Shown here in pieces: positions 35,146 to 43,870 of a stretch of 43,870 nt of DNA. Positions within the stretch are counted from its first letter, which is position 1; each line of letters begins with the position of its first letter. A model generated the notes under the pieces. It saw nothing but the letters and a program-made list of their open reading frames with translations, had not been told where the DNA came from and searched no databases. The stretch lies in contig JAFGPL010000313.1 in NCBI GenBank assembly GCA_016936215.1, positions 1 to 43,870 on the forward strand. The letters run 5' to 3'. This DNA is from Bacteroidales bacterium. Its GTDB lineage: Bacteria > Bacteroidota > Bacteroidia > Bacteroidales > UBA10428. The position numbers and the translations under genes were made by a program.

Positions 35146-35211
35146 GAATGGTTTTGTACAAGCGATAGTCTGATATTAACAGCCATTCTCAAAAAAGAGG
35201 ATGGCTTTTTT
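35144..35211 (+). promoter_or_regulatory. Attenuator: antiterminator and intrinsic terminator before leuA
   Basis: The terminator is AGCCATTCTC (35181-35190), an A6 loop and GAGGATGGCT (35197-35206), a 10-bp stem with one G-U pair followed by T-rich sequence to 35211. The competing antiterminator is GAGAATGGTT (35144-35153), which pairs with the same 35181-35190 arm by 10 bp including one G-U. The two structures exclude each other. Ribosomes stalled on Ile or Leu codons free 35144-35153 and allow readthrough; ribosomes at the leader stop cover it and the terminator forms. A weaker upstream pairing of TATTCTT (within 35123-35129) with 35144-35150 could form the protector. Confidence 0.85.
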
Positions 35212-35253
35212 AATTTATAATAAATGAAGTATTAAACCTTAAAACAAATCAAC

Positions 35254-36750
35254 ATGAGCGACAGATTGTACATTTTCGACACCACGCTTAGGGACGGTGA
35301 ACAGGTTCCGGGATGCCAGTTAAACACAGTAGAAAAAATTGAAGTGGCAAAAGCGCTTGAACTACTCGGTGTTGATGTTCTGGAAGCCGGTTTCCCCATT
35401 TCAAGCCCGGGCGATTTCCAGTCCGTCATGGAGATTTCAAAAGCTGTTAAAAATCCCATAATCTGCGCATTAACAAGAGCTGTCGAAAAAGATATCGAAG
35501 TGGCTGCCGACTCGCTTAAATATGCAAAAAGGAAAAGGATTCATACTGGTATTGGTACTTCCGAATACCACATCAGGTATAAATTCAATTCAAACCAGGA
35601 CGATATTTTACAAAGGGCTATTGCCTGCGTGAAATATGCCAGGCGTTTTGTCGAAGATGTGGAGTTTTATGCCGAAGATGCAGGGCGTACCGAGAATGAG
35701 TATCTTGCGAGGGTTATTGAAGCGGTTATTGCAGCAGGGGCTACAGTGGTAAATATCCCCGACACCACGGGCTATTGCCTTCCGGAAGAATACGGGGCAA
35801 AAATCAGGTACCTGAAAGAAAACGTGAAGGGCATAGATAACGCAATTATTTCAACACATTGCCATAACGACCTGGGCATGGCAACTGCAAATACTGTTTC
35901 GGGGGTAATAAACGGCGCCCGCCAGGTTGAAGTTACCATCAATGGTATTGGGGAAAGGGCAGGCAACACTTCGCTCGAAGAGGTGGTAATGACCATGAAG
36001 AGCCGGAAAAACCTGAATATTGTCACAGGTATACAGACGAAGAATATTTTCAAAACCAGCAGGCTCGTTTCAAGCCTTATGAATATGCCTGTTCAGCCTA
36101 ACAAAGCCATCGTGGGCAGGAATGCTTTTGCCCATTCATCGGGAATTCACCAGGACGGGGTACTTAAACACCGTGAAAACTACGAAATTATTGATCCGCT
36201 CGAAGTTGGCATCAGCGAATCTTCTATTGCGCTTACAGCAAGAAGCGGAAGGGCTGCGCTTAAACACAGGCTTTCTTTATTGGGATACAATCTGAACAAA
36301 GAGCAGCTCGATGAGGTTTATAAGAGGTTCCTTGAACTGGCAGACAAGAAAAAAGACATTCGGGATGAAGACCTTGAAATACTCATCGGGAATACTACCA
36401 CCAGGAAGAATAACAAAATTAAACTTGAACACCTGCAGGTATTATGCGGTAAATCAACCATACCAATGGCAACTGTAACACTCAACATAAACGGTGAAAC
36501 ATTTTCGCATACCGCACCAGGTAACGGCCCGGTAGATGCTTCCTTTAGGGCCATTAAGCAGCTTATCCACCACCATTTCAGGGTTGAAGAATATCTTGTA
36601 CAGGCTATTACCAAAGGAAGTGATGATATTGGCAAAGTGCATATACAGATTGAAAACAAAGGAAATTATTATTATGGATTTTCTGGTAATACCGACGTGG
36701 TTACCGCATCTGTTGAGGCACTTATTGATGCAATAAATAAAATTGTATAA
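35254..36750 (+). CDS. leuA: 2-isopropylmalate synthase
   Basis: LeuA condenses acetyl-CoA with 2-ketoisovalerate, the first committed step of leucine synthesis. The 498-residue protein has the DRE-TIM catalytic barrel: [14 protein letters not shown] (D9, R13), the metal-binding histidines H202 and H204 in [11 protein letters not shown], and [18 protein letters not shown]-terminal LeuA dimer/regulatory domain (about 370-498) follows, which normally binds leucine for feedback inhibition. It is the first gene after the attenuator. It is distinct from the citramalate synthase paralogue later in the operon. Confidence 0.95.
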   Translation: MSDRLYIFDTTLRDGEQVPGCQLNTVEKIEVAKALELLGVDVLEAGFPISSPGDFQSVMEISKAVKNPIICALTRAVEKDIEVAADSLKYAKRKRIHTGIGTSEYHIRYKFNSNQDDILQRAIACVKYARRFVEDVEFYAEDAGRTENEYLARVIEAVIAAGATVVNIPDTTGYCLPEEYGAKIRYLKENVKGIDNAIISTHCHNDLGMATANTVSGVINGARQVEVTINGIGERAGNTSLEEVVMTMKSRKNLNIVTGIQTKNIFKTSRLVSSLMNMPVQPNKAIVGRNAFAHSSGIHQDGVLKHRENYEIIDPLEVGISESSIALTARSGRAALKHRLSLLGYNLNKEQLDEVYKRFLELADKKKDIRDEDLEILIGNTTTRKNNKIKLEHLQVLCGKSTIPMATVTLNINGETFSHTAPGNGPVDASFRAIKQLIHHHFRVEEYLVQAITKGSDDIGKVHIQIENKGNYYYGFSGNTDVVTASVEALIDAINKIV

Positions 36751-36768
36751 CATTTAAAACTTACTACA

Positions 36769-38169
36769 TTGGCAGGAAAAACATTATTTGACAAGGTTTG
36801 GGACAGTCATGTCGTTGAACAGATAGAAAATGGTCCCAGTGTACTGTATATTGACAGGCATCTTGTGCACGAAGTTACAAGTCCGGTAGCATTTGGAGGA
36901 CTTGAAAAGAGAGGGCTTAAAGTCTTCAGGCCCCAGAATACTGTAGCAACAGCAGACCACAACGTACCAACTGTTGACCAGCATTTACCCATTAAAGATT
37001 TATTATCGCGTTCGCAGGTAGATAAGCTTACTCAAAACTGTAACAAACATGGCATTACGCTTTACGGATTGAACCATCCATACCAGGGCATCGTGCATGT
37101 TATCGGGCCCGAAACAGGGCTTACCCAGCCGGGAATGACCATTGTTTGCGGCGATAGTCATACAGCAACGCATGGCGCCTTTGGCAGTGTTGCCTTTGGA
37201 ATTGGCACCAGCGAAGTTGAAATGGTGCTGGCTACACAGTGTATCATGCAGCCGAAACCAAAAAAGATGCGCATAACCATTGACGGTGAGCTAAAAAAGG
37301 GGGTGACCGCGAAAGACATCATCCTTTATATCATCTCTAAAATATCTGCCTCGGGTGGTACCGGGTATTTTATCGAATATGCCGGTTCAGCTTTCAGGAA
37401 CCTTACCATGGAAGGCAGGATGACTGTGTGCAATATGAGCATAGAATGCGGCTCAAGGGGTGGTTTGATTGCTCCCGATGAGGTGACATTTGAATACCTT
37501 AAGGGAAAAGATTTTGCCCCGAAAGGCGAGGCATGGGACAAAGCAGTTAATTACTGGAAAACCCTGAAGACTGACCATGATGCCGTATTCGATCTGGAAC
37601 TGAAGTACGACACGGCAGACATCGAACCCATGATTACGTACGGTACCAATCCGGGAATGGGGATAAAAATTACCGGGAAGGTGCCTGTTGGAACCAGTCT
37701 TCCTGAGAACGAAAAGCCTTCGTTCTACAAATCGCTCAGCTACATGGGTATTGAAGAAGGAAGCGCTATGCTCGGAAAACAGGTTGACTATGTTTTTGTG
37801 GGCTCCTGCACCAACGGACGTATTGAGGATTTGCGTGAATTTGCCAGGTTTATTAAAGGAAAGAAAAAGGCAGACAATATAACGGCCTGGATTGTACCCG
37901 GTTCTAAGCAGGTTGAAAAACAGGCCATTGAAGAAGGTATCATGAAGGTACTTGAAGATGCCGGTTTTAAAATGCGCCAGCCTGGTTGCTCAGCGTGCCT
38001 GGCAATGAACGATGATAAAATACCCGAAGGAAAATACGCGGTATCTACAACCAATCGTAATTTCGAGGGGCGCCAGGGGCCGGGTGCACGAACATTCCTT
38101 GCAAGCCCGATTACCGCTGCAGCCGCTGCTATTACAGGAAAAATTACCGATCCCAGGGATTTTTTGTAA
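36769..38169 (+). CDS. leuC: 3-isopropylmalate dehydratase large subunit
   Basis: LeuC with LeuD isomerises 2- to 3-isopropylmalate, and citramalate to 3-methylmalate when the isoleucine branch is used. The 466-residue protein has the aconitase-type 4Fe-4S ligands in [13 protein letters not shown] and GCSACLAMN. It also has [32 protein letters not shown] and [22 protein letters not shown]. The start is TTG at 36769, giving [15 protein letters not shown], the usual N-terminus; no ATG fits as well. It follows leuA by 18 bp. Confidence 0.95.
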   Translation: MAGKTLFDKVWDSHVVEQIENGPSVLYIDRHLVHEVTSPVAFGGLEKRGLKVFRPQNTVATADHNVPTVDQHLPIKDLLSRSQVDKLTQNCNKHGITLYGLNHPYQGIVHVIGPETGLTQPGMTIVCGDSHTATHGAFGSVAFGIGTSEVEMVLATQCIMQPKPKKMRITIDGELKKGVTAKDIILYIISKISASGGTGYFIEYAGSAFRNLTMEGRMTVCNMSIECGSRGGLIAPDEVTFEYLKGKDFAPKGEAWDKAVNYWKTLKTDHDAVFDLELKYDTADIEPMITYGTNPGMGIKITGKVPVGTSLPENEKPSFYKSLSYMGIEEGSAMLGKQVDYVFVGSCTNGRIEDLREFARFIKGKKKADNITAWIVPGSKQVEKQAIEEGIMKVLEDAGFKMRQPGCSACLAMNDDKIPEGKYAVSTTNRNFEGRQGPGARTFLASPITAAAAAITGKITDPRDFL

Positions 38170-38218
38170 AATTTCAGCAAAGATTAAAAAGTAATAATTT
38201 GTTAATTAAGTAATAACT

Positions 38219-38818
38219 ATGCCGATAGATAAATTTGTAACAATAGAATCATCCTGTGTCCCATTGCCAATGGACAATGTGGATACAGACCAGATAATCC
38301 CGGCCAGGTTCTTAAAAGCAACCAGCCGCGAAGGTTTCGGGGATAATCTTTTCAGAGACTGGAGATATGATAAGAACAACCAGCCAAAGCCCGATTTTGT
38401 GTTAAATAACAGCACTTATAGCGGTTCTGTTCTGGTTGCCGGTAAAAATTTCGGAAGCGGTTCAAGCCGTGAGCATGCCGCGTGGGCTATTTACGACTAC
38501 GGTTTTAAAGTAGTGGTTTCAAGCTTTTTTGCCGATATTTTTAAAAATAATGCCTTGAATGTTGGTCTTTTGCCTGTTCAGGTATCGGAAAATTTCCTGT
38601 CAAAGCTTTTCAAAGCCATTGACGAAAACCCTTCAGTAAAAGTAAAAGTTGACCTTGAAAATCAGCTTATCACCCTGCTTTCAACCGGAGAATCAGAAAA
38701 GTTTGAGATAAACCGGTATAAGAAGACCTGCCTGATTAATGGTTACGATGATATTGACTATCTTTTGAGCCTCAGGGACAAAATAGAGGTTTTTGAAAAC
38801 AACAGGATGGCTTTTTAG
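38219..38818 (+). CDS. leuD: 3-isopropylmalate dehydratase small subunit
   Basis: LeuD is the swivel-domain subunit that completes the LeuC isomerase. The 199-residue protein has [13 protein letters not shown] near the N-terminus and the [42 protein letters not shown] motif. Its length is normal. It begins 49 bp after leuC. An imperfect long hairpin lies between it and cimA. Confidence 0.95.
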   Translation: MPIDKFVTIESSCVPLPMDNVDTDQIIPARFLKATSREGFGDNLFRDWRYDKNNQPKPDFVLNNSTYSGSVLVAGKNFGSGSSREHAAWAIYDYGFKVVVSSFFADIFKNNALNVGLLPVQVSENFLSKLFKAIDENPSVKVKVDLENQLITLLSTGESEKFEINRYKKTCLINGYDDIDYLLSLRDKIEVFENNRMAF

Positions 38819-38842
38819 CAAAAACACATCGGGTAAACTTAT

Positions 38843-38889
38843 GCAGCCTGCACGATAAAAGGCTCCTGAAAGCTGAACAGGCAGGCTGT
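38843..38889 (+). other. Intercistronic hairpin between leuD and cimA
   Basis: GCAGCCTGC (38843-38851) pairs with GCAGGCTGT (38881-38889), 9 bp with one G-U, over a 29-nt loop, and is followed by AATTTTTCAATTT. It may be a weak terminator, a processing site or a stabiliser setting cimA expression relative to leuACD. Confidence 0.4.
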
Positions 38890-38929
38890 AATTTTTCAAT
38901 TTCAAAATTTCAATTTAAAATATCTGGCA

Positions 38930-40456
38930 ATGAAAAGCTATGTAGAGATTATGGATACCACGCTCAGGGATGGCGAACAGACTTCGGGTGTTTCGTTTAC
39001 CGCGAACGAGAAACTGAGTATTGCAAAGTTCCTGCTTGAAGAGGTTAAGGTTGACAGAATAGAGATAGCTTCTGCCAAAGTTTCGGAAGGTGAATTTGAA
39101 GGCGCCAAAAAAATTGTAAAATGGGCATCGGAAAACAATTACCTCGGGAAAATAGAGGTGCTTGCCTTTATTGATGGAACAGCCTCGCTCGACTGGATTA
39201 ATTCGGCCGGGGTAAGAGTCGTTAACCTGCTTACAAAAGGATCGCGCAGGCATGTGGAAAGCCAGTTGCGCAAAACCCCCGAACAACATCTTAAGGATAT
39301 TTTGTTTTCTATTGATTATGCAACCAAAAACCAGATAGATGTAAACCTTTACCTCGAAGATTGGTCAAACGGTATGAGAAGTTCTAAGGACTATGTTTTC
39401 TTCATGATTGATAACCTTATAAACCAGCCGGTAAAAAGGTTTATGCTGCCTGATACACTTGGTATCTTAAACCCCGACGAAACATTTAGTTTTTGTAAGG
39501 AAATTGTTGACAGGTATCCCGGCAAACATTTCGACTTTCATGCCCACAACGACTACGACCTGGCAGCGGGTAACATTTTTGCGGCCCTAAAAGCCGGTGT
39601 GAGGGGACTTCACACTACTGTAAACGGTTTGGGTGAACGCGCCGGCAACGTACCGCTTTCAAGCGTAATTGGCGTTATCCTCGATCATCTTCACCTGAAA
39701 GTCTCGGTAAATGAAAAGAAACTTTACATGATGAGCAAGCTGGTAGAAACCTTTTCGGGCATAAGAATTCCTGCCAACAGGCCTGTAATTGGTGACAACG
39801 TTTTTACGCAAACCTGCGGCGTGCACGCCGATGGCGACAACAAAGACAACCTCTATTTTAACGACCTGTTGCCTGAACGTTTCGGCAGGGTACGTAAATA
39901 TGCCCTGGGTAAAACCGCCGGCAAGGCCAATATCCTGAAAAACCTCCAGGAGCTTGGTATTGAACTCAGTAAAGAAGAGATACAACGTGTAACAGAGAAA
40001 GTGATTGAGCTGGGCGACAGGAAAGAAACCATTACCACCGAAGACCTTCCCTATATTGTGTCTGATGTGCTCAACAGCGATATGGTTGATAATAAAATTA
40101 AAATTGTAAATTTTTTTCTCTCCTCCGCCAATGGCCTGAAATCTGTTGCCACCCTGCAGATCGAAATTGAAAACAGGATATATGAAGAAACTTCATCGGG
40201 CGACGGACAATACGATGCTTTTATGAAGGCTTTGAGAAAAATATATAAAACGCTGAAAAAAGAAGTTCCCCGGCTGGTGGACTATGTAGTGACCATCCCC
40301 CCGGGAGGAAAGACAGATGCATTGGTATCGGCAGTAATCACCTGGGACGATATAAAGAAAGGGCGGGAACTTAAAACCCGGGGACTTGACCCCGACCAGA
40401 CAGTTGCCGCCATTAAGGCTACGATGAAAATGTTGAATATCATTGAACAGTATTGA
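38930..40456 (+). CDS. cimA: Citramalate synthase, Leptospira type
   Basis: A 508-residue DRE-TIM enzyme with a LeuA-type regulatory domain. It closely resembles, from memory, the citramalate synthase of Leptospira interrogans: [62 protein letters not shown], and the end motif GLDPDQTVAAIKATMKML. The residues reported for pyruvate selectivity in the Leptospira enzyme (L81, L104, Y144) correspond to L78, L101 and Y141 here with a constant offset of 3. It makes citramalate from acetyl-CoA and pyruvate and opens the threonine-independent route to isoleucine. LeuCD and LeuB homologues in the same operon can complete that route. It is not a second LeuA. Confidence 0.88.
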   Translation: MKSYVEIMDTTLRDGEQTSGVSFTANEKLSIAKFLLEEVKVDRIEIASAKVSEGEFEGAKKIVKWASENNYLGKIEVLAFIDGTASLDWINSAGVRVVNLLTKGSRRHVESQLRKTPEQHLKDILFSIDYATKNQIDVNLYLEDWSNGMRSSKDYVFFMIDNLINQPVKRFMLPDTLGILNPDETFSFCKEIVDRYPGKHFDFHAHNDYDLAAGNIFAALKAGVRGLHTTVNGLGERAGNVPLSSVIGVILDHLHLKVSVNEKKLYMMSKLVETFSGIRIPANRPVIGDNVFTQTCGVHADGDNKDNLYFNDLLPERFGRVRKYALGKTAGKANILKNLQELGIELSKEEIQRVTEKVIELGDRKETITTEDLPYIVSDVLNSDMVDNKIKIVNFFLSSANGLKSVATLQIEIENRIYEETSSGDGQYDAFMKALRKIYKTLKKEVPRLVDYVVTIPPGGKTDALVSAVITWDDIKKGRELKTRGLDPDQTVAAIKATMKMLNIIEQY

Positions 40457-40567
40457 TCATGCATATTGTATTTTCCTAATCCGGGTTATTTAAGACAGGT
40501 TGTAAAAAACTATAAGCTATTATTGAGGTTATCAAAAGCCCTATGCTGTAATACTAAAACCATTTTA

Positions 40568-41290
40568 ATGAATTCCAATTACTTAAACAAATCTACCGTT
40601 GAAGATATAAGGCAAAAGTTCAATATGCTCGTTGAGAGCTATTCAGACCTCGAATCAGGACAAAAAACAGCGGTAGATTCGGTACTAATTGCCAGTATTA
40701 TCGCAGGTGTGGTTTCGAACCTTCATCCTCATGCAAAAGACCTTTTAGACATAGGCTGTGGCGCTGGTAATTATTCAATAAGAATTGCAACCGCAATGAA
40801 TTCACTGAATATTACCCTGGTTGATCTTAGCGAGAAAATGCTTGAAAGGGCTGAAGAACGTCTGCATAAGGTGATAACAGGAAAGATTATTGCCATAAGG
40901 GAAGATATCAGGAACCTGCGATTCAATGAAGGATCATTCGATATGGTGGTGGCAGGCACATCGCTTCATCATCTGAGAACTGATGAAGAGTGGCATGCCG
41001 TGTTTTCAAATATCTATCGCTCGCTTAAGCCGGGAGGTTCGTTCTGGGTTTCAGACCTTATAACACACGATAATAGCCGGGTACATGAGGTATTATGGAA
41101 AAAATACGGAAACTACCTGGGGCAAAACCTGGGAAAAGAAATTGAAAACTGGGTATACGAACAGATGGAAGTGGAAGACACCCCAAAGTCTGTAGGATTT
41201 CAACTTGATTTAATGAAAACTGTTGGTTTCAGCAACACCGAAATACTTCATAAAAATATGATATTCGCCGCATTCGGTGGTATAAAATAA
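40568..41290 (+). CDS. Class I SAM-dependent methyltransferase
   Basis: A protein of 240 residues with the Rossmann SAM-binding motif LLDIGCGAGNYSIRIA (motif I), LVDLSEKMLERAEERL (motif II), FDMVVAGTSLHHL and LKPGGSFWVSDL. The substrate is unknown. The ATG at 40568 is preferred to a TTG 102 bp upstream, because the extra segment has no methyltransferase character. It lies inside the branched-chain amino acid operon between cimA and the dehydrogenases, without an obvious pathway role. Both flanking gaps are about 100 bp, looser than elsewhere in the operon, so it may be a later insertion. Confidence 0.85.
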   Translation: MNSNYLNKSTVEDIRQKFNMLVESYSDLESGQKTAVDSVLIASIIAGVVSNLHPHAKDLLDIGCGAGNYSIRIATAMNSLNITLVDLSEKMLERAEERLHKVITGKIIAIREDIRNLRFNEGSFDMVVAGTSLHHLRTDEEWHAVFSNIYRSLKPGGSFWVSDLITHDNSRVHEVLWKKYGNYLGQNLGKEIENWVYEQMEVEDTPKSVGFQLDLMKTVGFSNTEILHKNMIFAAFGGIK

Positions 41291-41393
41291 AAATATATAT
41301 ATTGATGAAGTACCTGAAAATTCTAAAAGTTGTCTATTTATAAATTATTAATTATCATTGCGCTCGATTTTTCAACCTTAAACATAAAATTCT

Positions 41394-42458
41394 ATGGCCA
41401 ACAAGTCTTATAACATTGCAGTTCTTCCCGGTGACGGAACGGGACCCGAAGTAGTTAACGAAGGTGTAAAAGTTTTAAAGGCAGCCGCTGCCAAATATGG
41501 TTTTTCGCTAAATTTTCAAACTTATGATTTTGGTGGTGACCGCTACCTGCGCACAGGCGAAGTATTGCCAGAAAATGCCGCTGAAGAGCTGAAAAAGCAT
41601 CATGCCATTTTCCTGGGCGCTATCGGGCATCCCGATGTTAAACCCGGCATCCTTGAAAAAGGTATCCTGCTGAAACTGCGTTTCGACCTTGATCAGTACA
41701 TTAACCTCAGGCCGGTAAAACTTTATCCTGGTGTCCCCACACCACTTAAAGACAAAGGACCCGAGCACATTGACTATGTAGTTGTGCGTGAAAACTCCGG
41801 CGATGTTTACACTGGTATGGGAGGTACAATGATGAAAGGAACACCCGACGAAGTGGCCATTCAAAATATGGTTTACAGCCGTATGCAGGTTGAACGTTGC
41901 CTGCGCTATGCTTTCGACTATACCCGCAAACGCAATAAAAAGAAAACCCTTGCCCTGTGCGGTAAAACCAATGTGCTGACCTACGTGTTCGACCTGTGGG
42001 AAAGGGCTTTTCACGAAATAGGCGACAAAGATTATCCCGATATCAAACGTGAATATTACCACGTGGATGCCACCTGTATGTGGATGGTTAAAAACCCCGA
42101 GTGGTTTGACGTGATTGTAACAGCCAACATGTTCGGCGACATTATCACCGACCTGGGCGCGATCACGCAGGGAGGTATGGGAATTGCTGCCGGTGGCAAT
42201 ATCAACCCTAAAGGGGTCTCGATGTTTGAACCTATTGGTGGTTCGGCACCTAAATATACGGGTAAAAATGTTATTAATCCCCTGGCGGCTATTGCATGCG
42301 GCGGAATGATGCTCGAACACCTTGGCGAAGAGGCAGCAGCCAAAGCTGTTGAAGCCTCCATCATCAATGTAACATCAACCAAGCTGAAAAGCCTGGCAGC
42401 AGGTCAGATGGGTTATTCGACCACAGAGGTAGGAGACCTGGTGGCTAAAGGCATTTAA
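41394..42458 (+). CDS. Isopropylmalate-dehydrogenase paralogue, actinobacterial LeuB-like
   Basis: A 354-residue member of the beta-decarboxylating dehydrogenase family (isopropylmalate, isocitrate, tartrate, methylmalate). It has the N-terminal [19 protein letters not shown] and a substrate-helix region with [25 protein letters not shown], where actinobacterial LeuB has a similar [40 protein letters not shown] and [17 protein letters not shown] follow. It differs clearly from the LeuB encoded 9 bp downstream. In an operon with cimA, a likely job is oxidation of 3-methylmalate to 2-ketobutyrate, an inference. The reverse division of labour is equally possible. Confidence 0.88.
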   Translation: MANKSYNIAVLPGDGTGPEVVNEGVKVLKAAAAKYGFSLNFQTYDFGGDRYLRTGEVLPENAAEELKKHHAIFLGAIGHPDVKPGILEKGILLKLRFDLDQYINLRPVKLYPGVPTPLKDKGPEHIDYVVVRENSGDVYTGMGGTMMKGTPDEVAIQNMVYSRMQVERCLRYAFDYTRKRNKKKTLALCGKTNVLTYVFDLWERAFHEIGDKDYPDIKREYYHVDATCMWMVKNPEWFDVIVTANMFGDIITDLGAITQGGMGIAAGGNINPKGVSMFEPIGGSAPKYTGKNVINPLAAIACGGMMLEHLGEEAAAKAVEASIINVTSTKLKSLAAGQMGYSTTEVGDLVAKGI

Positions 42459-42467
42459 CATAAAGGA

Positions 42468-43538
42468 ATGAAAACCAGGATAGCAGTCTTACCGGGCGAC
42501 GGTATAGGGCCGGAAATAATAAGGGAAGCAGTGAAAGTGCTGAAAGCCGTTGAATCAAAATTCTCACACAATTTTGAATTCAGCGAGGCACTGGTGGGCG
42601 CCATTGCCATTGAAGAAACCGGCAACCCGTTTCCGGATGAAACTTATCATTTGTGCAAATCTTCCGACGCGATATTGTTTGGTGCCATTGGCGACCCGAA
42701 ATACGATAACAACCCGAAGGCAGGGGTACGCCCGGAACAGGGACTGCTTGCCATGCGTAAAAAACTGGGCCTTTATGCAAATATCAGGCCGGTTACCACG
42801 TTCCCTTCACTGCTTGATAAATCGCCCCTAAAAAAGCATCTTATCGAGGGGGTTGACTTTGTGATGATACGCGAACTAACAGGTGGGATTTATTTTGGTG
42901 AGCTTCGCGGGCGTACAGAAGACGGGACAAAAGCTTACGATACCAATGTCTATTCAAAAGAAGAGATATCGAGGGTAACAAAGCTTGCCTTTGAATATGC
43001 CCTGAAGCGGAAGAAAAAACTTACTGCAGTGGATAAAGCCAATGTACTTGCTACCTCACGCCTTTGGCGCGAGACCATACAGGATATGGAAAAAGATTAC
43101 CCTGAAGTAGAGGTTGAATACATGTTTGTTGACAATGCTGCCATGCAGATTATCACCTGGCCGAAGAGGTTCGATGTAATTGTGACCGAAAATATGTTCG
43201 GCGACATACTCTCTGACGAATCGTCGGTGATAACGGGTTCGCTGGGGATGTTGCCGTCAGCCTCTGTTGGTTTGCAGACTTCGGTGTTTGAACCGATACA
43301 CGGTTCTTACCCCCAGGCCGCGGGCAAGAATATTGCCAATCCGCTGGCCACTATTCTTTCAGCCGCCATGATGCTTGATTCTTTAGGTTTGATGAAAGAG
43401 GCACAAGCCGTTCGTGCCGCGGTGGATGCATCGCTTGCTGAACAAGTGGTTACCGAAGACATTGCCACAGGTAAAGCTTACAAGACATCGGAAGTAGGGG
43501 ACTGGATTGCCGGGTATATTGCAAAAAACAGTTTTTAG
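42468..43538 (+). CDS. leuB: 3-isopropylmalate dehydrogenase
   Basis: LeuB oxidises and decarboxylates 3-isopropylmalate to 2-ketoisocaproate. The 356-residue protein follows the classical bacterial type: [97 protein letters not shown], and [30 protein letters not shown]. It is the last gene of the operon. The start lies 9 bp after the paralogue, with AAAGGAATG in front, the nearest thing to a ribosome binding site in the window. Confidence 0.95.
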   Translation: MKTRIAVLPGDGIGPEIIREAVKVLKAVESKFSHNFEFSEALVGAIAIEETGNPFPDETYHLCKSSDAILFGAIGDPKYDNNPKAGVRPEQGLLAMRKKLGLYANIRPVTTFPSLLDKSPLKKHLIEGVDFVMIRELTGGIYFGELRGRTEDGTKAYDTNVYSKEEISRVTKLAFEYALKRKKKLTAVDKANVLATSRLWRETIQDMEKDYPEVEVEYMFVDNAAMQIITWPKRFDVIVTENMFGDILSDESSVITGSLGMLPSASVGLQTSVFEPIHGSYPQAAGKNIANPLATILSAAMMLDSLGLMKEAQAVRAAVDASLAEQVVTEDIATGKAYKTSEVGDWIAGYIAKNSF

Positions 43539-43560
43539 CCAAAAGGATAGCTGTTTTTAT
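43524..43560 (+). terminator. Possible terminator after leuB
   Basis: AAAAACAG (43524-43531) pairs with CTGTTTTT (43551-43558) over a 19-nt loop. The stem begins within the last codons of leuB. It is AU-rich and weak. Confidence 0.35.
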
Positions 43561-43710
43561 TACGAATAACCGGTTAAGGCCATAGGCCTTATGCCTTAGG
43601 CGTTAGGTATTAGGGGTTGGGGAAGAAAGGCGTAAGGCTTTAGGGGAAGAAAAGAATTTCCGGGTTTCTCGTGGCCCGGGGCTTCTTTATATGGTTTTGG
43701 GCGTTCAGAG

Positions 43711-43743
43711 AACCCTGTCAGGGTTTCAAACCCTGACAGGGTT
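43711..43743. repeat. 33-bp near-perfect palindrome
   Basis: AACCCTGTCAGGGTTT and its exact reverse complement AAACCCTGACAGGGTT flank a single central base. Each arm contains AACCCTG and CAGGGTT, so the structure is nested. AACCCTGACAGGGTT-type palindromes are, as I recall, frequent dispersed repeats in Bacteroidota. Confidence 0.8.
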
Positions 43744-43819
43744 AAAATCCAAAGCTGTGAATGGTTTTCACGGTAAACTGCAATGTTTTATATCCCGCTT
43801 TTTAGTCATAAAGGTCACC

Positions 43820-43870
43820 TGGTAACGTCTTAAAGAACTTCGGTAACGTCGGAAAGAACTTCGGTAACGT
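43820..43870. repeat. 21-bp tandem repeat at window edge
   Basis: Units at 43820-43840 and 43841-43861 read (T/C)GGTAACGTC(TT/GG)AAAGAACTT, and a third starts at 43862 and is cut by the window end. There are no spacers, so it is not CRISPR. Confidence 0.85.

Larger units (their letters stand above)
43539..43870. other. Gene-free repeat-rich right end
   Basis: No coding sequence was recognised. The stretch holds low-complexity G- and TA-rich sequence (43575-43650, with repeated TTAGG and AAGG strings), a perfect palindrome and a terminal tandem repeat. This looks like a repeat cluster at a contig end. Confidence 0.6.

Noticed and set aside
38930-40456. Second 2-isopropylmalate synthase
   Set aside because: Motifs and pyruvate-pocket residues match Leptospira citramalate synthase better than LeuA.
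41508-42320. 270-residue minus-strand open frame
   Set aside because: It is antisense to the dehydrogenase paralogue, which has clear family motifs. The frame has no recognisable protein.

Overview
The window looks like a chromosomal segment of a member of the Bacteroidota, probably Bacteroidales or a close relative. Supporting signs are an LpxC-FabZ fusion gene, HmuY-type lipoproteins beside a TonB receptor, an IPExxxVDY-family protein after rnc, TTTG/TAnnTTTG promoters with 18-19 bp spacers, and a general lack of Shine-Dalgarno sequences. No rRNA, tRNA, prophage or CRISPR array was recognised. Both window edges lie in short tandem repeats (27-bp units on the left, 21-bp units on the right), as expected of contig ends.

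Layout. 0.3-5.1 kb, minus strand: an HD-domain phosphohydrolase and the lipid A genes lpxD, lpxC/fabZ and lpxA. 5.2-12.5 kb, plus strand: rimP-nusA-infB with a 5'-UTR hairpin, then queG, two CDGSH iron-sulfur genes and pgeF. 12.5-16.1 kb: a small coiled-coil ORF, then a divergently oriented blaI/M56-peptidase pair. The peptidase carries five 20-residue repeats and a pentapeptide-repeat tail, and its repressor promoter contains three evenly phased TACGA-N6-TCGTA dyads. 16.1-22.1 kb, minus strand: a hemerythrin-domain protein, a LuxR-type regulator with a degenerate receiver, a small membrane protein, an HmuY-like lipoprotein, a TonB receptor and a second HmuY-like lipoprotein. This looks like a heme or iron uptake locus with its own regulators. 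A CDF metal transporter and a 174-bp MITE with perfect terminal repeats and a 10-bp target duplication lie upstream. 23.4-34.9 kb: leuS, an M23 peptidase, purN, acpP-fabF-rnc, an IPExxxVDY protein, a histidine kinase/response regulator pair, a STAS protein and a YebC-family protein. 35.0-43.5 kb, plus strand: leuA-leuC-leuD-cimA-methyltransferase-IPMDH paralogue-leuB.

The most complete regulatory system is in front of leuA. A promoter is followed by a 20-codon leader peptide with 7 Ile and 4 Leu codons, an antiterminator segment overlapping the leader stop codon, and an intrinsic terminator. This is a textbook layout for ribosome-mediated attenuation. The operon carries both the leucine enzymes and a Leptospira-type citramalate synthase (threonine-independent isoleucine route), so a leader rich in both Ile and Leu codons matches both products. 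The least described candidate system is the hemerythrin/pseudo-receiver pair heading the HmuY/TonB locus. The BlaI/M56-pentapeptide pair is the second candidate, because the usual beta-lactam sensor domain is replaced by repeats.
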